From contig OY751495.1 of the NCBI GenBank assembly GCA_963565915.1, forward strand, positions 3,844,001-3,908,000: a DNA stretch of 64,000 nt, written 5' to 3'. Below are positions 55,271 through 64,000 of this stretch, one piece after another. A model generated the notes under the pieces. It did no database searches. It was not told where the DNA came from and worked only from the letters and a program-made list of their open reading frames with translations. The translations under genes and the position numbers were made by a program. Position 1 is the first letter of the stretch. Each line of letters opens with the position of its first letter. Origin of the DNA: Entoloma clypeatum. Taxonomy: Eukaryota; Basidiomycota; Agaricomycetes; Agaricales; Entolomataceae.

Positions 55271-57172
55271 ATTGCAGATGACAACTTTGTTGTCTTCCTT
55301 TGCAACTTCAGCGACATTTGTTGCTGCTATCTCAGCACTTTGTGCTGTAATTATATTATTTCCGTGGATGACTTTCACGCCATCCACTTCATCATTTGCG
55401 ACAACTATATTTGCCGCGGCAGCTACCAAAGCTGCCAGATCTTCCCTATTGCAGACAACATCTTGTCGTCTATTTTCCGACCTTTAATGACATTTTCTGT
55501 CATTGTTGCAGCACATATTGCCACAGAGTTTCTACTCTCTTGGATGACATTCCTTTCATCCTATTTCTTGTGCTTTTGATGTTCTGACTTGTGGACATCT
55601 TGTTTTTTGGGTGTGTCTATATGAAGCACCAAATGAACTTCACAAGTTTGTTCTCCAGTGGTCATGGCTTGACCACTCTGCTTCATTATGAAGCAAACAA
55701 TCTTGTCATTACACTTAGAGCACAATTTTGTGCTCTCATCGTCAGTCAACACATGTTGTCGACTTTCACTACTCTTGCGATGTTGATGGCAACATTTTCG
55801 TCGCCGTCTCTTCTTCTCTACTGTGACAGAGTCTTCTGTACTCTGTCTCTCTTTTCCACCATCTCCCTGACAGTGAATATTTTGCCGGCAAATATCATTT
55901 TCGCCTGGGTTATGTTGACCCAGATGTTTGTGTTTATTTCGACAATCTTGTTGTCATTGATAACAAACCTGTTGTTCGTTACTCTCAGTCCAATGTGGTC
56001 TATTTGACCCACCATTGCTGGGCAATGAGATCTTCTCATCTTGAGGGTTATTAGAACCCTTTCGGTTACAATTTTTATGTGGGCAACAATTCTATTGCCA
56101 CAGTTTTTGTGAACTTTGGAAGTTCAGAGAACTTCCAGCCCATTTTGGGCTCTCGCCGTGCATTTGCAGTTGACGGCGTCTTTCGGACCACAAATGTGGT
56201 GCCGATTCTTCTGTTGAGGGTAAAGGTACCCTTGGAACTCTTGTTTCCATTGTTGGTGGTTGCATTCTATGGGTTGGTGGTGATTTAGCAACCCATTCTG
56301 ACTGCCACGAAGGCAGTTGATCTGCCTTTGATAAAGGTCTTTGAATTTCAAGACCTTCTTTTGAAGTTGACAGAACTTGTGTTCCGTCAAGACTGTCTAT
56401 ATCTCTTTTGCAAATGGGACCTATGGAGTCTTTACTCCATATTTCGAGACAACTGTTGTTGCTTCCTTCGCCGTTTTCAATTCAGCGATGATTTCCGGAG
56501 TCTCTTCATTGACTCTGGAGGAGGTTATTTTAACCTCCGTTCCTTGATTCGTATAAATGGAAATGTTTCCGTTCTCTTCTTTAGACTCTTTGAGAGAGTT
56601 GGAAGACTTAGAAGTCTTCTGTTCTAGTCCGTCAACTACATGTTGTGGACTTATTGAACTTTCAATTGAAGACTTAATAGTCTTCACTTCTTCACAATCC
56701 ACTTTGGAGTGGTGGTCAACACCATCTCCGTGGTTCAGAAGTTGATGAGGCTCATAAGCCTCATGGTTTCTTTCTGCAACAATATCTTGATGTTGCGCGG
56801 CTTCTCTGTTTGAAGACATAGCTGTCTTCATATCTCTATTCTGTTGAACAGAGTGATATTCCGAGTCACCTCTCCAACTGTTGAGAGGTTCAGATGGCTC
56901 GCAATGAGCCATTTCTCCATGCACAACATGGTAAATGTGTTGTGAACTTTCCGCATGGATGTTAGAAGGTTCTTCATGAGCCTTCAGGATGTTCGCGTCA
57001 TTTTGGTAGACTTTGCAGCCTTCCTCTTCATCTTAAAGACATGCTCAACATGTCGGACCACTTCTCCATAGAGGTCCTTGTAATATGCTAGAGGTTTATG
57101 AGCCTCTATAGGTGCATATGGCTTTGTGCACCTGTCCAACTCCATATTGAGTTCACGGACAAATGACCACAT
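55271..57172. other. Hairpin-saturated sequence of unknown nature, main block
   Basis: About 1.9 kb made of back-to-back short perfect inverted repeats, arms mostly 5-8 bp and loops 1-12 nt; more than 40 were picked out by eye. Examples: AGTGGTCA/TGACCACT (55657-55677), TGCTTCAT/ATGAAGCA (55679-55695), GAGCACAA/TTGTGCTC (55718-55735), GGAAGTTC/GAACTTCC (56118-56136) touching AGCCCA/TGGGCT (56137-56151), GGAGGTTA/TAACCTCC (56520-56538), GAAGACTT/AAGTCTTC (56602-56619), ATGAGGCT/AGCCTCAT (56745-56764) and TGAAGACA/TGTCTTCA (56811-56830). The minus strand has a 167-codon open frame (56924-56421) and further open stretches in the same frame, but no recognisable protein. It could be an unknown element under RNA- or DNA-structure selection. 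The boundary at 55271 is the G LTR. Confidence 0.75.
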
Positions 57173-57885
57173 TGTTATATCCGTCTCCGAATCTCTGATC
57201 CACTCTGATCTTCCTCCGACATTCTGGACATCTGTTACCTCCGCATCTCTGCATGTTGCCATCATGCATTTCATATTCATAACTCCATGCCTTTATGCAT
57301 TTCATATTCATATTCCCATTTACTTATGCATCGCCTTTTCCGCATGGTCCATTGACCGACATCTCCGATGTTCGTTACAGTCGCTGGCAACTTACGCCAC
57401 AACTCCGGACCTACTCCGACCATCTCCGTAAAGTAATCTCATTTAGGTATTTAAGCTCGTACTAGACCTGTAGTTCCTCAGTTCTAATATCAACAAAGTT
57501 CACTCCTCTACTCCCCGTTCATGCCAGAGATCCTCGCTGTGGTACAATACGCCAACGACATCCTCATCTACTGCTCTTCCTCCATCGTTACCCTTCAACG
57601 AGCTCAGTACTGTGTCCGAGTCACAACTCCGACGTCGTCCGACCATTTCCACATCAATGTGTCGCTCACCGAAATCTTTCCGAGGACCTCCGCACCTCCG
57701 ACCTCTCCTCTGACCTCCTGAAATTGGGACACCTTATCCAACAAACGGCGGCGCAACACATACATTGAAGCCATGTCCCTCCCCTTCATTGTTCCTCCGC
57801 ATTTCCGGAGTTCCGTTCCGGTCTCACCTCTACGTCCGACCTCCGACGGACTCCGACGAAGCTCCGACGTTTCACCTACTTAACA
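57173..57885 (+). repeat. Solo LTR of the gypsy E family
   Basis: 713 bp, TGTTATATCCGTC...CACCTACTTAACA, with perfect duplications CACAT at 57168-57172 and 57886-57890. Contains the undisturbed target of copia F (about 57389). TATA-like GGTATTTAAG near 57445. Inserted in the hairpin-rich sequence. Confidence 0.93.
57521..57721 (+). CDS. 66-aa ORF in the solo E LTR (YANDILIYC)
   Basis: Same ORF as 29426-29626, preserved in length and frame. MPEILAVVQYANDILIYCSS, with Asn instead of the first Asp of the RT-like motif, and a few other substitutions. Preservation in a solo LTR may simply reflect youth. Confidence 0.35.
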   Translation: MPEILAVVQYANDILIYCSSSIVTLQRAQYCVRVTTPTSSDHFHINVSLTEIFPRTSAPPTSPLTS

Positions 57886-57970
57886 CACATGAAGTGGTCA
57901 ATATACCCTCTATTGTCGCAACCTCATTCACACTTGCAAGAGTGAATCTATGAGCTTCGTAGCTGATATA
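57886..57970. other. Hairpin-saturated sequence, middle piece
   Basis: Continuation of 55271-57172 between the solo LTR and the Tc1 element. ATTCAC/GTGAAT hairpin at about 57929-57950. With one CACAT copy removed, TGACCAC and GTGGTCA on the two sides of the LTR pair over a 5-nt loop. Confidence 0.7.
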
Positions 57971-59568
57971 CAGTGCCTCACAAAACTGATTCAATGTTTG
58001 TTGCTTTTTGAATACCTTCACGATAACTCTGCAAAGAATACCAATTGAATTAAACCTTTGGTATATTAATTGAAAGCCCTACTTCAGGGCTTTCAGAATA
58101 TAAAGGAATCATATGATTTAGATCAGAATCCATGGAGATATGATTAAATTAAATCAGCAACTCATTGAATCAGTTTTGTGAGTACCTATGGCAATTATCA
58201 GAATCAAATGCTTCACTGGTTGTATGGTAACCAGTTTGAATAGAACCCTGATGGGTTGTCAAGGAAAGTTGTATAAGAAGAATCCAACCTCAACAGCCTC
58301 CATAATTAATCATGCGCCCTATCTCCTCTTCCCACAAGGAAAACATTCTTTCTCTGGCCTCCAATGGTCACTCCACTCGTCATATTGCCTCTAACCTGGG
58401 TGTCAGCCAACCAACTGTCTCCAGAGTGCTTCAGAATCTTCTTCCTCATCACAATCTCTCTTCTGGTGGTCATCCATCCAAGCTTTCTCCCACCAACACA
58501 CAAAACATACTTTCACAAATCACCTCAGGGAGAGCCTCCAATGCTGTGCAGGCTACCAAACACATCAACACTGTCATCTCCAATCCTGTCTCCCCAGAAA
58601 CTGTGAGAAGGGTTCTCAGAAAACATGAATTCAAGGCTGTAACAAAGAAGAAAAGACCTTTCTTAAAGGCCATACATCGGAAGAGGCGGTTGGCATTTGC
58701 TATGAAGCACAGGGAATGGACAGTAGAGGACTGGAAGAGGGTCATTTGGTCAGATGAGATCAAAATCAACAGGTTTGGGTCAGATGGCAAGGAATGGGTC
58801 TGGAAAAAGAAGGGTGACGGGCTTATTGAAAGAGAGGTTCAAGGCACAGTCAAGTTTGGGGGAGGAAATATTATGGTTTGGGCTTGTATGGGTTGGAAAG
58901 GTGTGGGGAGACTTGCAGAGGTTGAGGGGAGGATGGATGCTGATCAGTATGTGTCCATTTTGGAGGACAATTTGCTGCCCAGCATGGAGGAGAGTGGAAT
59001 CTCTGAAGAGGAGATCATTTTTCAGCAGGACAATGACCCCAAGCACACCTCCAAGAAGGCCAAAAAATAGATGGACAACAAGAATATTGCTCTGCTGGAT
59101 TGGCCTGCACAGTCCCCAGACCTCAATCCTATTGAACACCTCTGGGTTCATATTAAAAGGAAGTTGAATGAATATCCAACACCACCCAAGGGAGTCTGGG
59201 AGATTTGGGACAGAGCAGCAGAGGTGTGGAATAATATAGAGCCAGAAGTGTGTCAAAACCTGATAGAAAGTATGCCAAGAAGGGTAGAGGCAGTAATCAA
59301 AGCTAAGGGGGGTAATACCAAGTACTAAAGTATAAAATACTGTATTTATTGTACATACTCACAAAACTGATTCAATGAGTCCCTGGAGTAATTTGATCAT
59401 ATATTGATCATCTTTTATGGGAATTACATAATTATTGCAGATTCTGAGAGTCCTGAAGCAGGGAATTTAACCAGGTACCAATACCTTCTTTTGATTGGCA
59501 TTATTTGCAAAGTTATTTTGAAGGTATTCACAAAGTAGCAAACATTGAATCAGTTTTGTGAGGCACTG
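57971..59568 (+). mobile_element. Tc1/mariner-superfamily transposon
   Basis: 1598 bp flanked by TA duplications (57969-57970, 59569-59570). Terminal inverted repeats of about 65 bp begin CAGTGCCTCACAAAACTGAT. A shorter inverted copy of the same motif (CTCACAAAACTGATTCAATG or its complement) lies inside each end at about 58162-58185 and 59353-59378, so each about 215-bp end is itself a palindrome. One transposase gene with a nonsense codon. Confidence 0.92.
58312..59328 (+). pseudogene. Tc1-like DDE transposase with one TAG
   Basis: 339 codons in one frame. N-terminal paired helix-turn-helix (HSTRHIASNLGVSQPTVSRV), then the linker RRVLRKHEFKA. DDE core: VIWSDEIKINRFGSDGKEWV (first Asp), GGGNIMVWACMGWKGVG, IIFQQDNDPKHTSKKAKK (second Asp) and WPAQSPDLNPIEHLW (Glu, about 34 residues on, the DD34E type). 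TAG at 59068-59070 sits between the second Asp and Glu where relatives often have Trp, so TGG to TAG is likely. The terminal region (KRKLNEYPTPPKGVWEIWDR) is intact. Acts by cut-and-paste at TA sites; this copy would be inactive without suppression. Confidence 0.93.
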
Positions 59569-59853
59569 TACTTGAGACAGTCATTATTGATAACCGTTGG
59601 AACAATGGACCATAGTTCCATCTTGAAATCCATGATTAACCTGTGGTCCAGCCACGGCATCTCTTGTGCAACTCTGCAAATAGTATCTCGATACCAAATT
59701 CTCGGTTCGACATAAGTTGACTGCAACGAGGCAGTCAAGTCCACCCTAGTAGACTTTGCTACATGTAATGTAGTACTTGCAGAATATGTAGACGAAGTCT
59801 TCAGTTTGCGACAACTGGACCTCAAGTCTTTTGAGAGGCTTCTCAATGTGTTC
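59569..59853. other. Hairpin-saturated sequence, right piece
   Basis: Third piece of the same stretch. TTGACTGC/GCAGTCAA (59717-59738), CTACAT/ATGTAG (59759-59773), GTATC/GATAC (59683-59694), CTCAA/TTGAG (59822-59836). A minus-strand frame is open across most of it (59846-59569) without recognisable motifs. Ends at an LTR. Confidence 0.65.
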
Positions 59854-60137
59854 TGTTACGATCATATTTTCACTTTTCATTTTATCTTATCTTACTTCAA
59901 TCTTATCTTATCTACATTGTATCATACATGAGGACATCTTATTATTATCACGCAGCAGGAGGCGAAGGATCCGGAGTCGCATAGCATAATGCTGCCTCAA
60001 CGCAGCCTCATGGTATTTACATATATAAGTAGGGCACTTTCACTTGTATTCAATAGCTTGTTCTCTTGAGATTCCCACTGGATCTCTTGGCAATACAGTT
60101 CTCTTATCACTTCTCCACTTTGTTCCGAAGTTTGGGC
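59854..60137 (+). repeat. Diverged, 3'-truncated LTR of the G family
   Basis: TGTTACGATCATATTTTCAC onward follows the G LTR (TTATC-rich start, ATATATAAGTAG, TTGAGATTCCCACTGG, GAAGTTTGGGCT) with many substitutions and about 25 extra bases near 59955. The last about 25 bp of the LTR are missing where element H begins. Same orientation as the G LTRs. Confidence 0.82.
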
Positions 60138-61790
60138 TTCCCCAGCAAAACGGTCAGCAGCAACAACAACATGATCCAAACACAATGAATTGTTGAAGTG
60201 CTTGCCTCCATCGGTCTGGAAGGCTTCTGGGGGTGCGAAGTTATGACATATATCATTGAGAGATCTCACCGTGGTTTTTGCACTCCCATGTGTCTTGAGT
60301 TTGTAACCCCATACATGTTGCGAGGCCACGTCTAGGTACAGTCCAACCATATGGTATCTGCCTTTCCCTGTTGGCATTGACAAGTAATCGCCCACAAGGA
60401 GCTTGAATGGATGTCGCCTGACAATTGGCTGTAGCAATGCATTGAGGTGGGTTCCGCTGAAGTTCTTGCACTTCACGCAGGTTGTGATCGCCTTAACAAT
60501 GGACTCATCCAAGCCAGGACTGTGGTATCGGTCTAAAAGCACAATCTTAACATTGTCACAGTGCCAGTGTCCACCCCGTTTGTGCTGCTCCTTTGCCTTG
60601 GCAACTGCCTCCGTTCATGAGATACACTCCCTCCTTGGCCGTGCTCTTACCCCTGTGCCTCCAGCAACAAACCACAGCTTACCATCCTCAATCATGTATT
60701 GCGAGGCTCGGTGCTTTGCTCTTATTTGACTGTGCAGTGGCCAAGGTCCTTCAATCTCTTCCAAGGCATTGATAACCTGCAGGTATAAGGACTCCCCAAT
60801 GAAGCGCTTTCTGATTTTGGCATGCTTGGATTGGATGGGACTGACTCCAAAGACATCATTGGTTATCCCTTCCCGGGCCTCCCAGTCAGGGCTCACTGTC
60901 CAGTTGCTTCCATCTCCTGGCGTATATGGGGAGTCTTCATACTGGCGACTTAGGCCATCTGCGATGTTCGTTACCCCTGGGATGTGTCTGACATCCATAA
61001 TCCTATGTGCTAGAATACCATCCCACCACCGTGCATGGGCCAGTGGTAGCTTGTCCGATATTAGCACGTCCCGGAGCACCTGGCAGTCCTTCTCAATCTC
61101 GACTAGAAACCTGTATAGTATGTCTGAAAATTTGTCAAAACTGAATTTGAGTGCAGCGAACTCTAGTAGATAGGGTTTGTACTTCTGTTCTGATGTGGAT
61201 GTTCACTTGGACGTGAATGCGATTGGGTGTCGCTGTGTAACCGTCCATCTGCCCAGTAGGGTTGTGGTTACTTTTTGGCATACGATGCCCGCAAAAGCAT
61301 CCACGCACCCGTCTGTCGTGAGGATAAATGGGGTTCCATCAAACTTTGGGGCAATGAGAATTGGCTGCGAAATGAGGATCAGCTTGAGCTTCAGGAAGGT
61401 ACAGGTGTGCTCCTCTGTCCAGATCTCCTTCAACTTATATGCTTTCATCATCCGCTGGTATAAGCTCTTCTTGGCGCCCGCTGGCACTCCAACCCCTTTT
61501 AGGACATCCTGTAGTGGGGCCTCTATCCATGCATATCCTTGGATGAGATCGCGGAAGTATGCTGTTAGACCAAGAAATCCTTCTAGATGGGAAGCATCGG
61601 CTGGTATTGGCCAATCCACAACGGCGCTGAGCTTCGCAGGGTCTGGTGATACTCCGTCTGGTCCCACAACTGATCCTGCAAAAACCGCCTTCGTCATAAA
61701 CAGGCGTAATTTGCTAGGGGAGAGTGATAGCTTTTCTCTTCGCACTCGTTTGAGGAGCCCTAGACGTAGTATTGATATATCACAGTCCTA
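60138..61790 (-). pseudogene. Gypsy H pol fragment: RT end, RNase H, integrase
   Basis: Separate, older Ty3/gypsy family. RT C-terminus (FAGSVVGPDGVSPDPAKLSA, FLGLTAYFRDLIQGYAWIEA), RNase H (FILTTDGCVDAFAGIV, then EQKYKPYLLEFAALKFSFDK) and IN (CVKCKNFSGTHLNALLQPIV, LVGDYLSMPTGKGRYHMVGL, FQTDGGKHFNNS). In-frame TGAs at 61205-61203 (TSK to TSTSEQ) and 60617-60615 (ECIS to TEAVAKAK) both fall where Arg is plausible. The integrase ends abruptly at the truncated LTR. No LTR of its own seen. Confidence 0.85.
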
Positions 61791-63003
61791 TGATTAGAGC
61801 ATGGCCATGTGACATCTACATCATTAATTACAGGTCCACCAGGTGATACATCACACGTGATATATCACAGATCTGCCCAATCTGCTGGCCACATGGATTG
61901 TCATCAAGCTTACCAATACCAGCACAGCCATACACTGTGCCCCCCTCATTCACTTTGCCACTAGCTGGCCCGTGCACTCGCGCCCACTTTTTCCCAATTT
62001 GGTTGGTACAGCTATCAGATTTGTTGATGCCAATATTTGACGGTTTGGAATTCCACGGCATTTAATGCATGCCCACCATCAATAGTCAGACCCTTGTGAT
62101 CGTCGCTCTCAAATAGTGTCCCCCGCCTCTCGCACGCTCCGATCACATATCAAAACCTCCTCCTACCTCCCCACCTTCTTTTCCTCATGCCTCCCACTTA
62201 TTATAGGCCTCAATAGTTGATACTCTACTCCTATAAGAGGTGCTATGGACTATGGGTAAGCTCCCTCACCCTCCTGGGGCCTCCCTGTACATAATACTGA
62301 ACTACCACCTCCCCCTCCCTTATCTAGCATCTTATATAATGTTGTAGATACTTTTACATAGCTTTCAAAATGTAATATAATACATTTTGAGACTCCCCTT
62401 GGCCTGGAAGTGATGATATAAGCAAAAAAGCGAATAAAAAGTGAGGGGAGAAGGAGGAGCACATACCCCCTCATGGGATTCTGAGGTCCCCACCCCATCG
62501 CATTTTTCCCCACTTCATTGTATTATATACTATGGTCTAGGGACACATGTGGGGGGGGGGGGGGGGGTATAGCATTGGAGAAACCAAGTGTAATTAGCAG
62601 AAATGGGCTTGTATGAGTATGGGTATCTACACATAGTTAGATGACCTAGGATTGTCAGGGCAGGTGTTCCCAGAGATAACCATATGTATATAGGTCTCCA
62701 AGCGTTGGTAGTACGATATCTGGGGTGTGTACATCAGGTAGAAATAAGCTAGATATTAGGAGGATGTCAAAAAAGCGCATTTCTACCTAGCACCAGTACT
62801 GGCCACTAGATAAATGTTGGGAGGGTCTGAAATGAAGGTTATAATGTATATCTATTGACAGGAAAAGACCCAAGATAAATTGGGTAAGTGTGGAAAATGG
62901 GGAGTGAGGAGCGAGGACAACTGTAGTAGCACTTATGTATTTTGTAAGTTTAAGTTGAGATTTGGGCTATTTCTTGCACCTGTCATCTGACCTTTTCATT
63001 TTT
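61757..63003 (-). repeat. Unclassified dispersed repeat, partner of 16713-17611
   Basis: Both ends match the copy at 16.7-17.6 kb in reverse complement. Otherwise noncoding; contains the GTGATATATCAC palindrome near 61855 and a run of 17 G (62551-62567). No gene recognised from 61790 to 63221. Confidence 0.45.
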
Positions 63004-63221
63004 AAGGTCTGGCCTTTTGCAAGTATCTCATTCGAAGTAATGTCCTACACATTATATATTTTTGTAATATCTAAAAGAGGATGGCACATTGTAAGGTAAT
63101 CTGTGTTTTTCCTGAGCCTCAAATGACGCAGATATTGTAGTCACGTGATGGAAAGTTCAACTGTCCACACATGTCACTGTACATCGCCCACCCTCAACAC
63201 CCACACCAAGCCGTGCCATCA

Positions 63222-63624
63222 TGTTATGCTTTAACAAACCGTTCCAAGGTTCAGGCAGAGTATGCAGGAAAGTGGAAAGGCGAAGAGCAAAGTGATTGCT
63301 AAATCTAAGGAATCTACTATAGTACAAGAGGTTTATATAGGTACTGACTATAGGCGATAGCGGATGAGTCAGTACTGCGGAAGGCAGTGCGCATGAGTAA
63401 GGCGACTGCGGAAGGCTATGTACAGTGAGTAAGCTGACTGCGGAAAGCGAGTCAGCGCGGGAGCGAAGTATACTAAAGGGGATGACGAAGTAATGTAATG
63501 AGTCAGATTGGGAACCGAAGGTTGCGAAAGTAGATATTAGACATAGTAAGTTCGTAAGAGGGCGCCGAGTCGGGCCGATAAGTAAAAGATATGATGTGGT
63601 CCTCATACCGTAGAGTCCGTAACA
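63222..63624 (-). repeat. 3' LTR of a second gypsy B copy
   Basis: 403 bp, in sense TGTTACGGACTC...AAGCATAACA, close to 11014-11415. Outer flank CATCA (63217-63221). Preceded in sense by GGAGAGGGGAACA. Confidence 0.88.
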
Positions 63625-63658
63625 TGTTCCCCTCTCCAAACTCTGTGTCCTCACAGAG

Positions 63659-64000
63659 TCACTGTCCCCATCCCTCGTTGTTGCCGGGATCGGACCAGTT
63701 CGGACTCTCCTTGAGGCTCCAATCATAAATCAACTCCTCGTTGATGGCTACGGCGAGTTCAAGGCCTTTGATAGCCAGCCGAATATGTCGATTCTCGATC
63801 ACGAGGGTGCTGGTGTAATTTCCGAGAATTTGTTTTTCCTCGGGAGTTGGGGCGACAGGGAGATTGGACAGCAAGTGAAGCCGGATATGCATCTGACGAT
63901 GAAGGAGGTTGGTGAGGGAAGTTTCGAGGGCGTGGATTTGGTCTCTCATGGAGAGCGCTTCGTTCATAAGGGCGGCAATGGCGGGGTTGATGTCGGTGGT
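63659..64000 (-). CDS. Third ORF of the second gypsy B copy, cut by window edge
   Basis: Matches the 123-aa ORF at 10608-10979 from TTDINPAIAAL to the stop at 63659, with few changes (ADLLHR to TNLLHR, APSPEE to APTPEE). Its start lies past the right edge. Same distance to the LTR as in the other copy. Confidence 0.7.
   Translation of the reverse strand, partial: TTDINPAIAALMNEALSMRDQIHALETSLTNLLHRQMHIRLHLLSNLPVAPTPEEKQILGNYTSTLVIENRHIRLAIKGLELAVAINEELIYDWSLKESPNWSDPGNNEGWGQ

Noticed and set aside
55591..56007. 138-codon hydrophobic plus-strand frame as a membrane protein
   Set aside because: It lies in the hairpin-saturated stretch where both strands have open frames; the hydrophobicity comes from T-rich sequence, and no family is recognisable.
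55271..57172. CRISPR array or tandem satellite as explanation of the hairpins
   Set aside because: Arms differ in sequence from hairpin to hairpin, there is no constant repeat or spacer length, and the setting is a eukaryotic TE cluster.
54983..60137. Hairpin locus as the internal region of one LTR retrotransposon bounded by two G-type LTRs
   Set aside because: The left LTR clearly belongs to complete element G, the right LTR is much more diverged, and neither a polypurine tract before 59854 nor a matching primer-binding region after 55270 is present.
62551..62567. Run of 17 G as a telomere or quadruplex element
   Set aside because: A single homopolymer without repeat structure; may be a sequencing-sensitive microsatellite.

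Overview
This window looks like transposon-packed chromatin from a filamentous fungus, most likely a mushroom-forming basidiomycete. The reasons are the abundant chromodomain Ty3/gypsy elements, Ty1/copia, hAT and Tc1-like elements, introns of 46-60 nt, and decayed host genes (a tRNA-dihydrouridine synthase of the Dus1 type and an F-box/LRR-like gene). No rRNA, tRNA, CRISPR array or clearly intact host gene was recognised. Element letters below are local names.

Left nest (1-14.3 kb): a copia element D (1-3657, one nonsense codon) sits in the gag of gypsy A (3658-10172, plus strand). A lies in gypsy B, of which only the 3' end remains (10173-11415), and B lies in copia C (11416-14053 plus LTR start at 14061). 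Centre (14.3-26.2 kb): low-coding DNA with direct repeats, a minisatellite, a MITE-like palindrome, an inverted pair of Dus1 pseudogenes (19.2 and 21.8-23.0 kb) and an F-box-like relic (23.6-24.9 kb).

Right nest (26.2-46.8 kb): gypsy I (minus strand, 46762 down to 34481) carries a second copy of A (A', minus strand, 35149-43461, target duplication CACAC) inside its third ORF. Gypsy E (26265-34480) abuts I's 3' LTR, and copia F (29755-34257, target duplication GTAAG) lies in the LTR of E. A and A' form a 7.2-kb inverted repeat (2951-10172 against 35149-42328; paired coordinates sum to 45279 outside a 42-bp LTR gap).

Far right (46.8-64 kb): hAT and LINE fragments, then gypsy G (49121-55270), which is coding-intact with LTRs that differ at one visible site. 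Next comes an unusual stretch (55271-59853 minus two insertions) filled with short perfect hairpins, interrupted by a solo E-type LTR (CACAT duplication) and a Tc1-like transposon. A decayed gypsy H, unannotated DNA and the 3' end of a second B element close the window.

Main points of interest: (1) A and A' carry an intron-containing antisense gene between pol and the 3' LTR whose spliced product has a Zn(II)2Cys6-like cysteine pattern. The A and E sequences are saturated, on one strand only, with TCCG (CGGA on the other strand), which contains the CGG half-site such proteins usually bind. (2) The hairpin-saturated locus. (3) A' holds a copia fragment bounded by a duplicated piece of gag, a record of recombination between elements. 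(4) Three gypsy families show three different canonical -1 slippery heptamers at the gag-pol junction. (5) Nearly all premature stops are TGA where arginine is expected, as CpG decay would produce.
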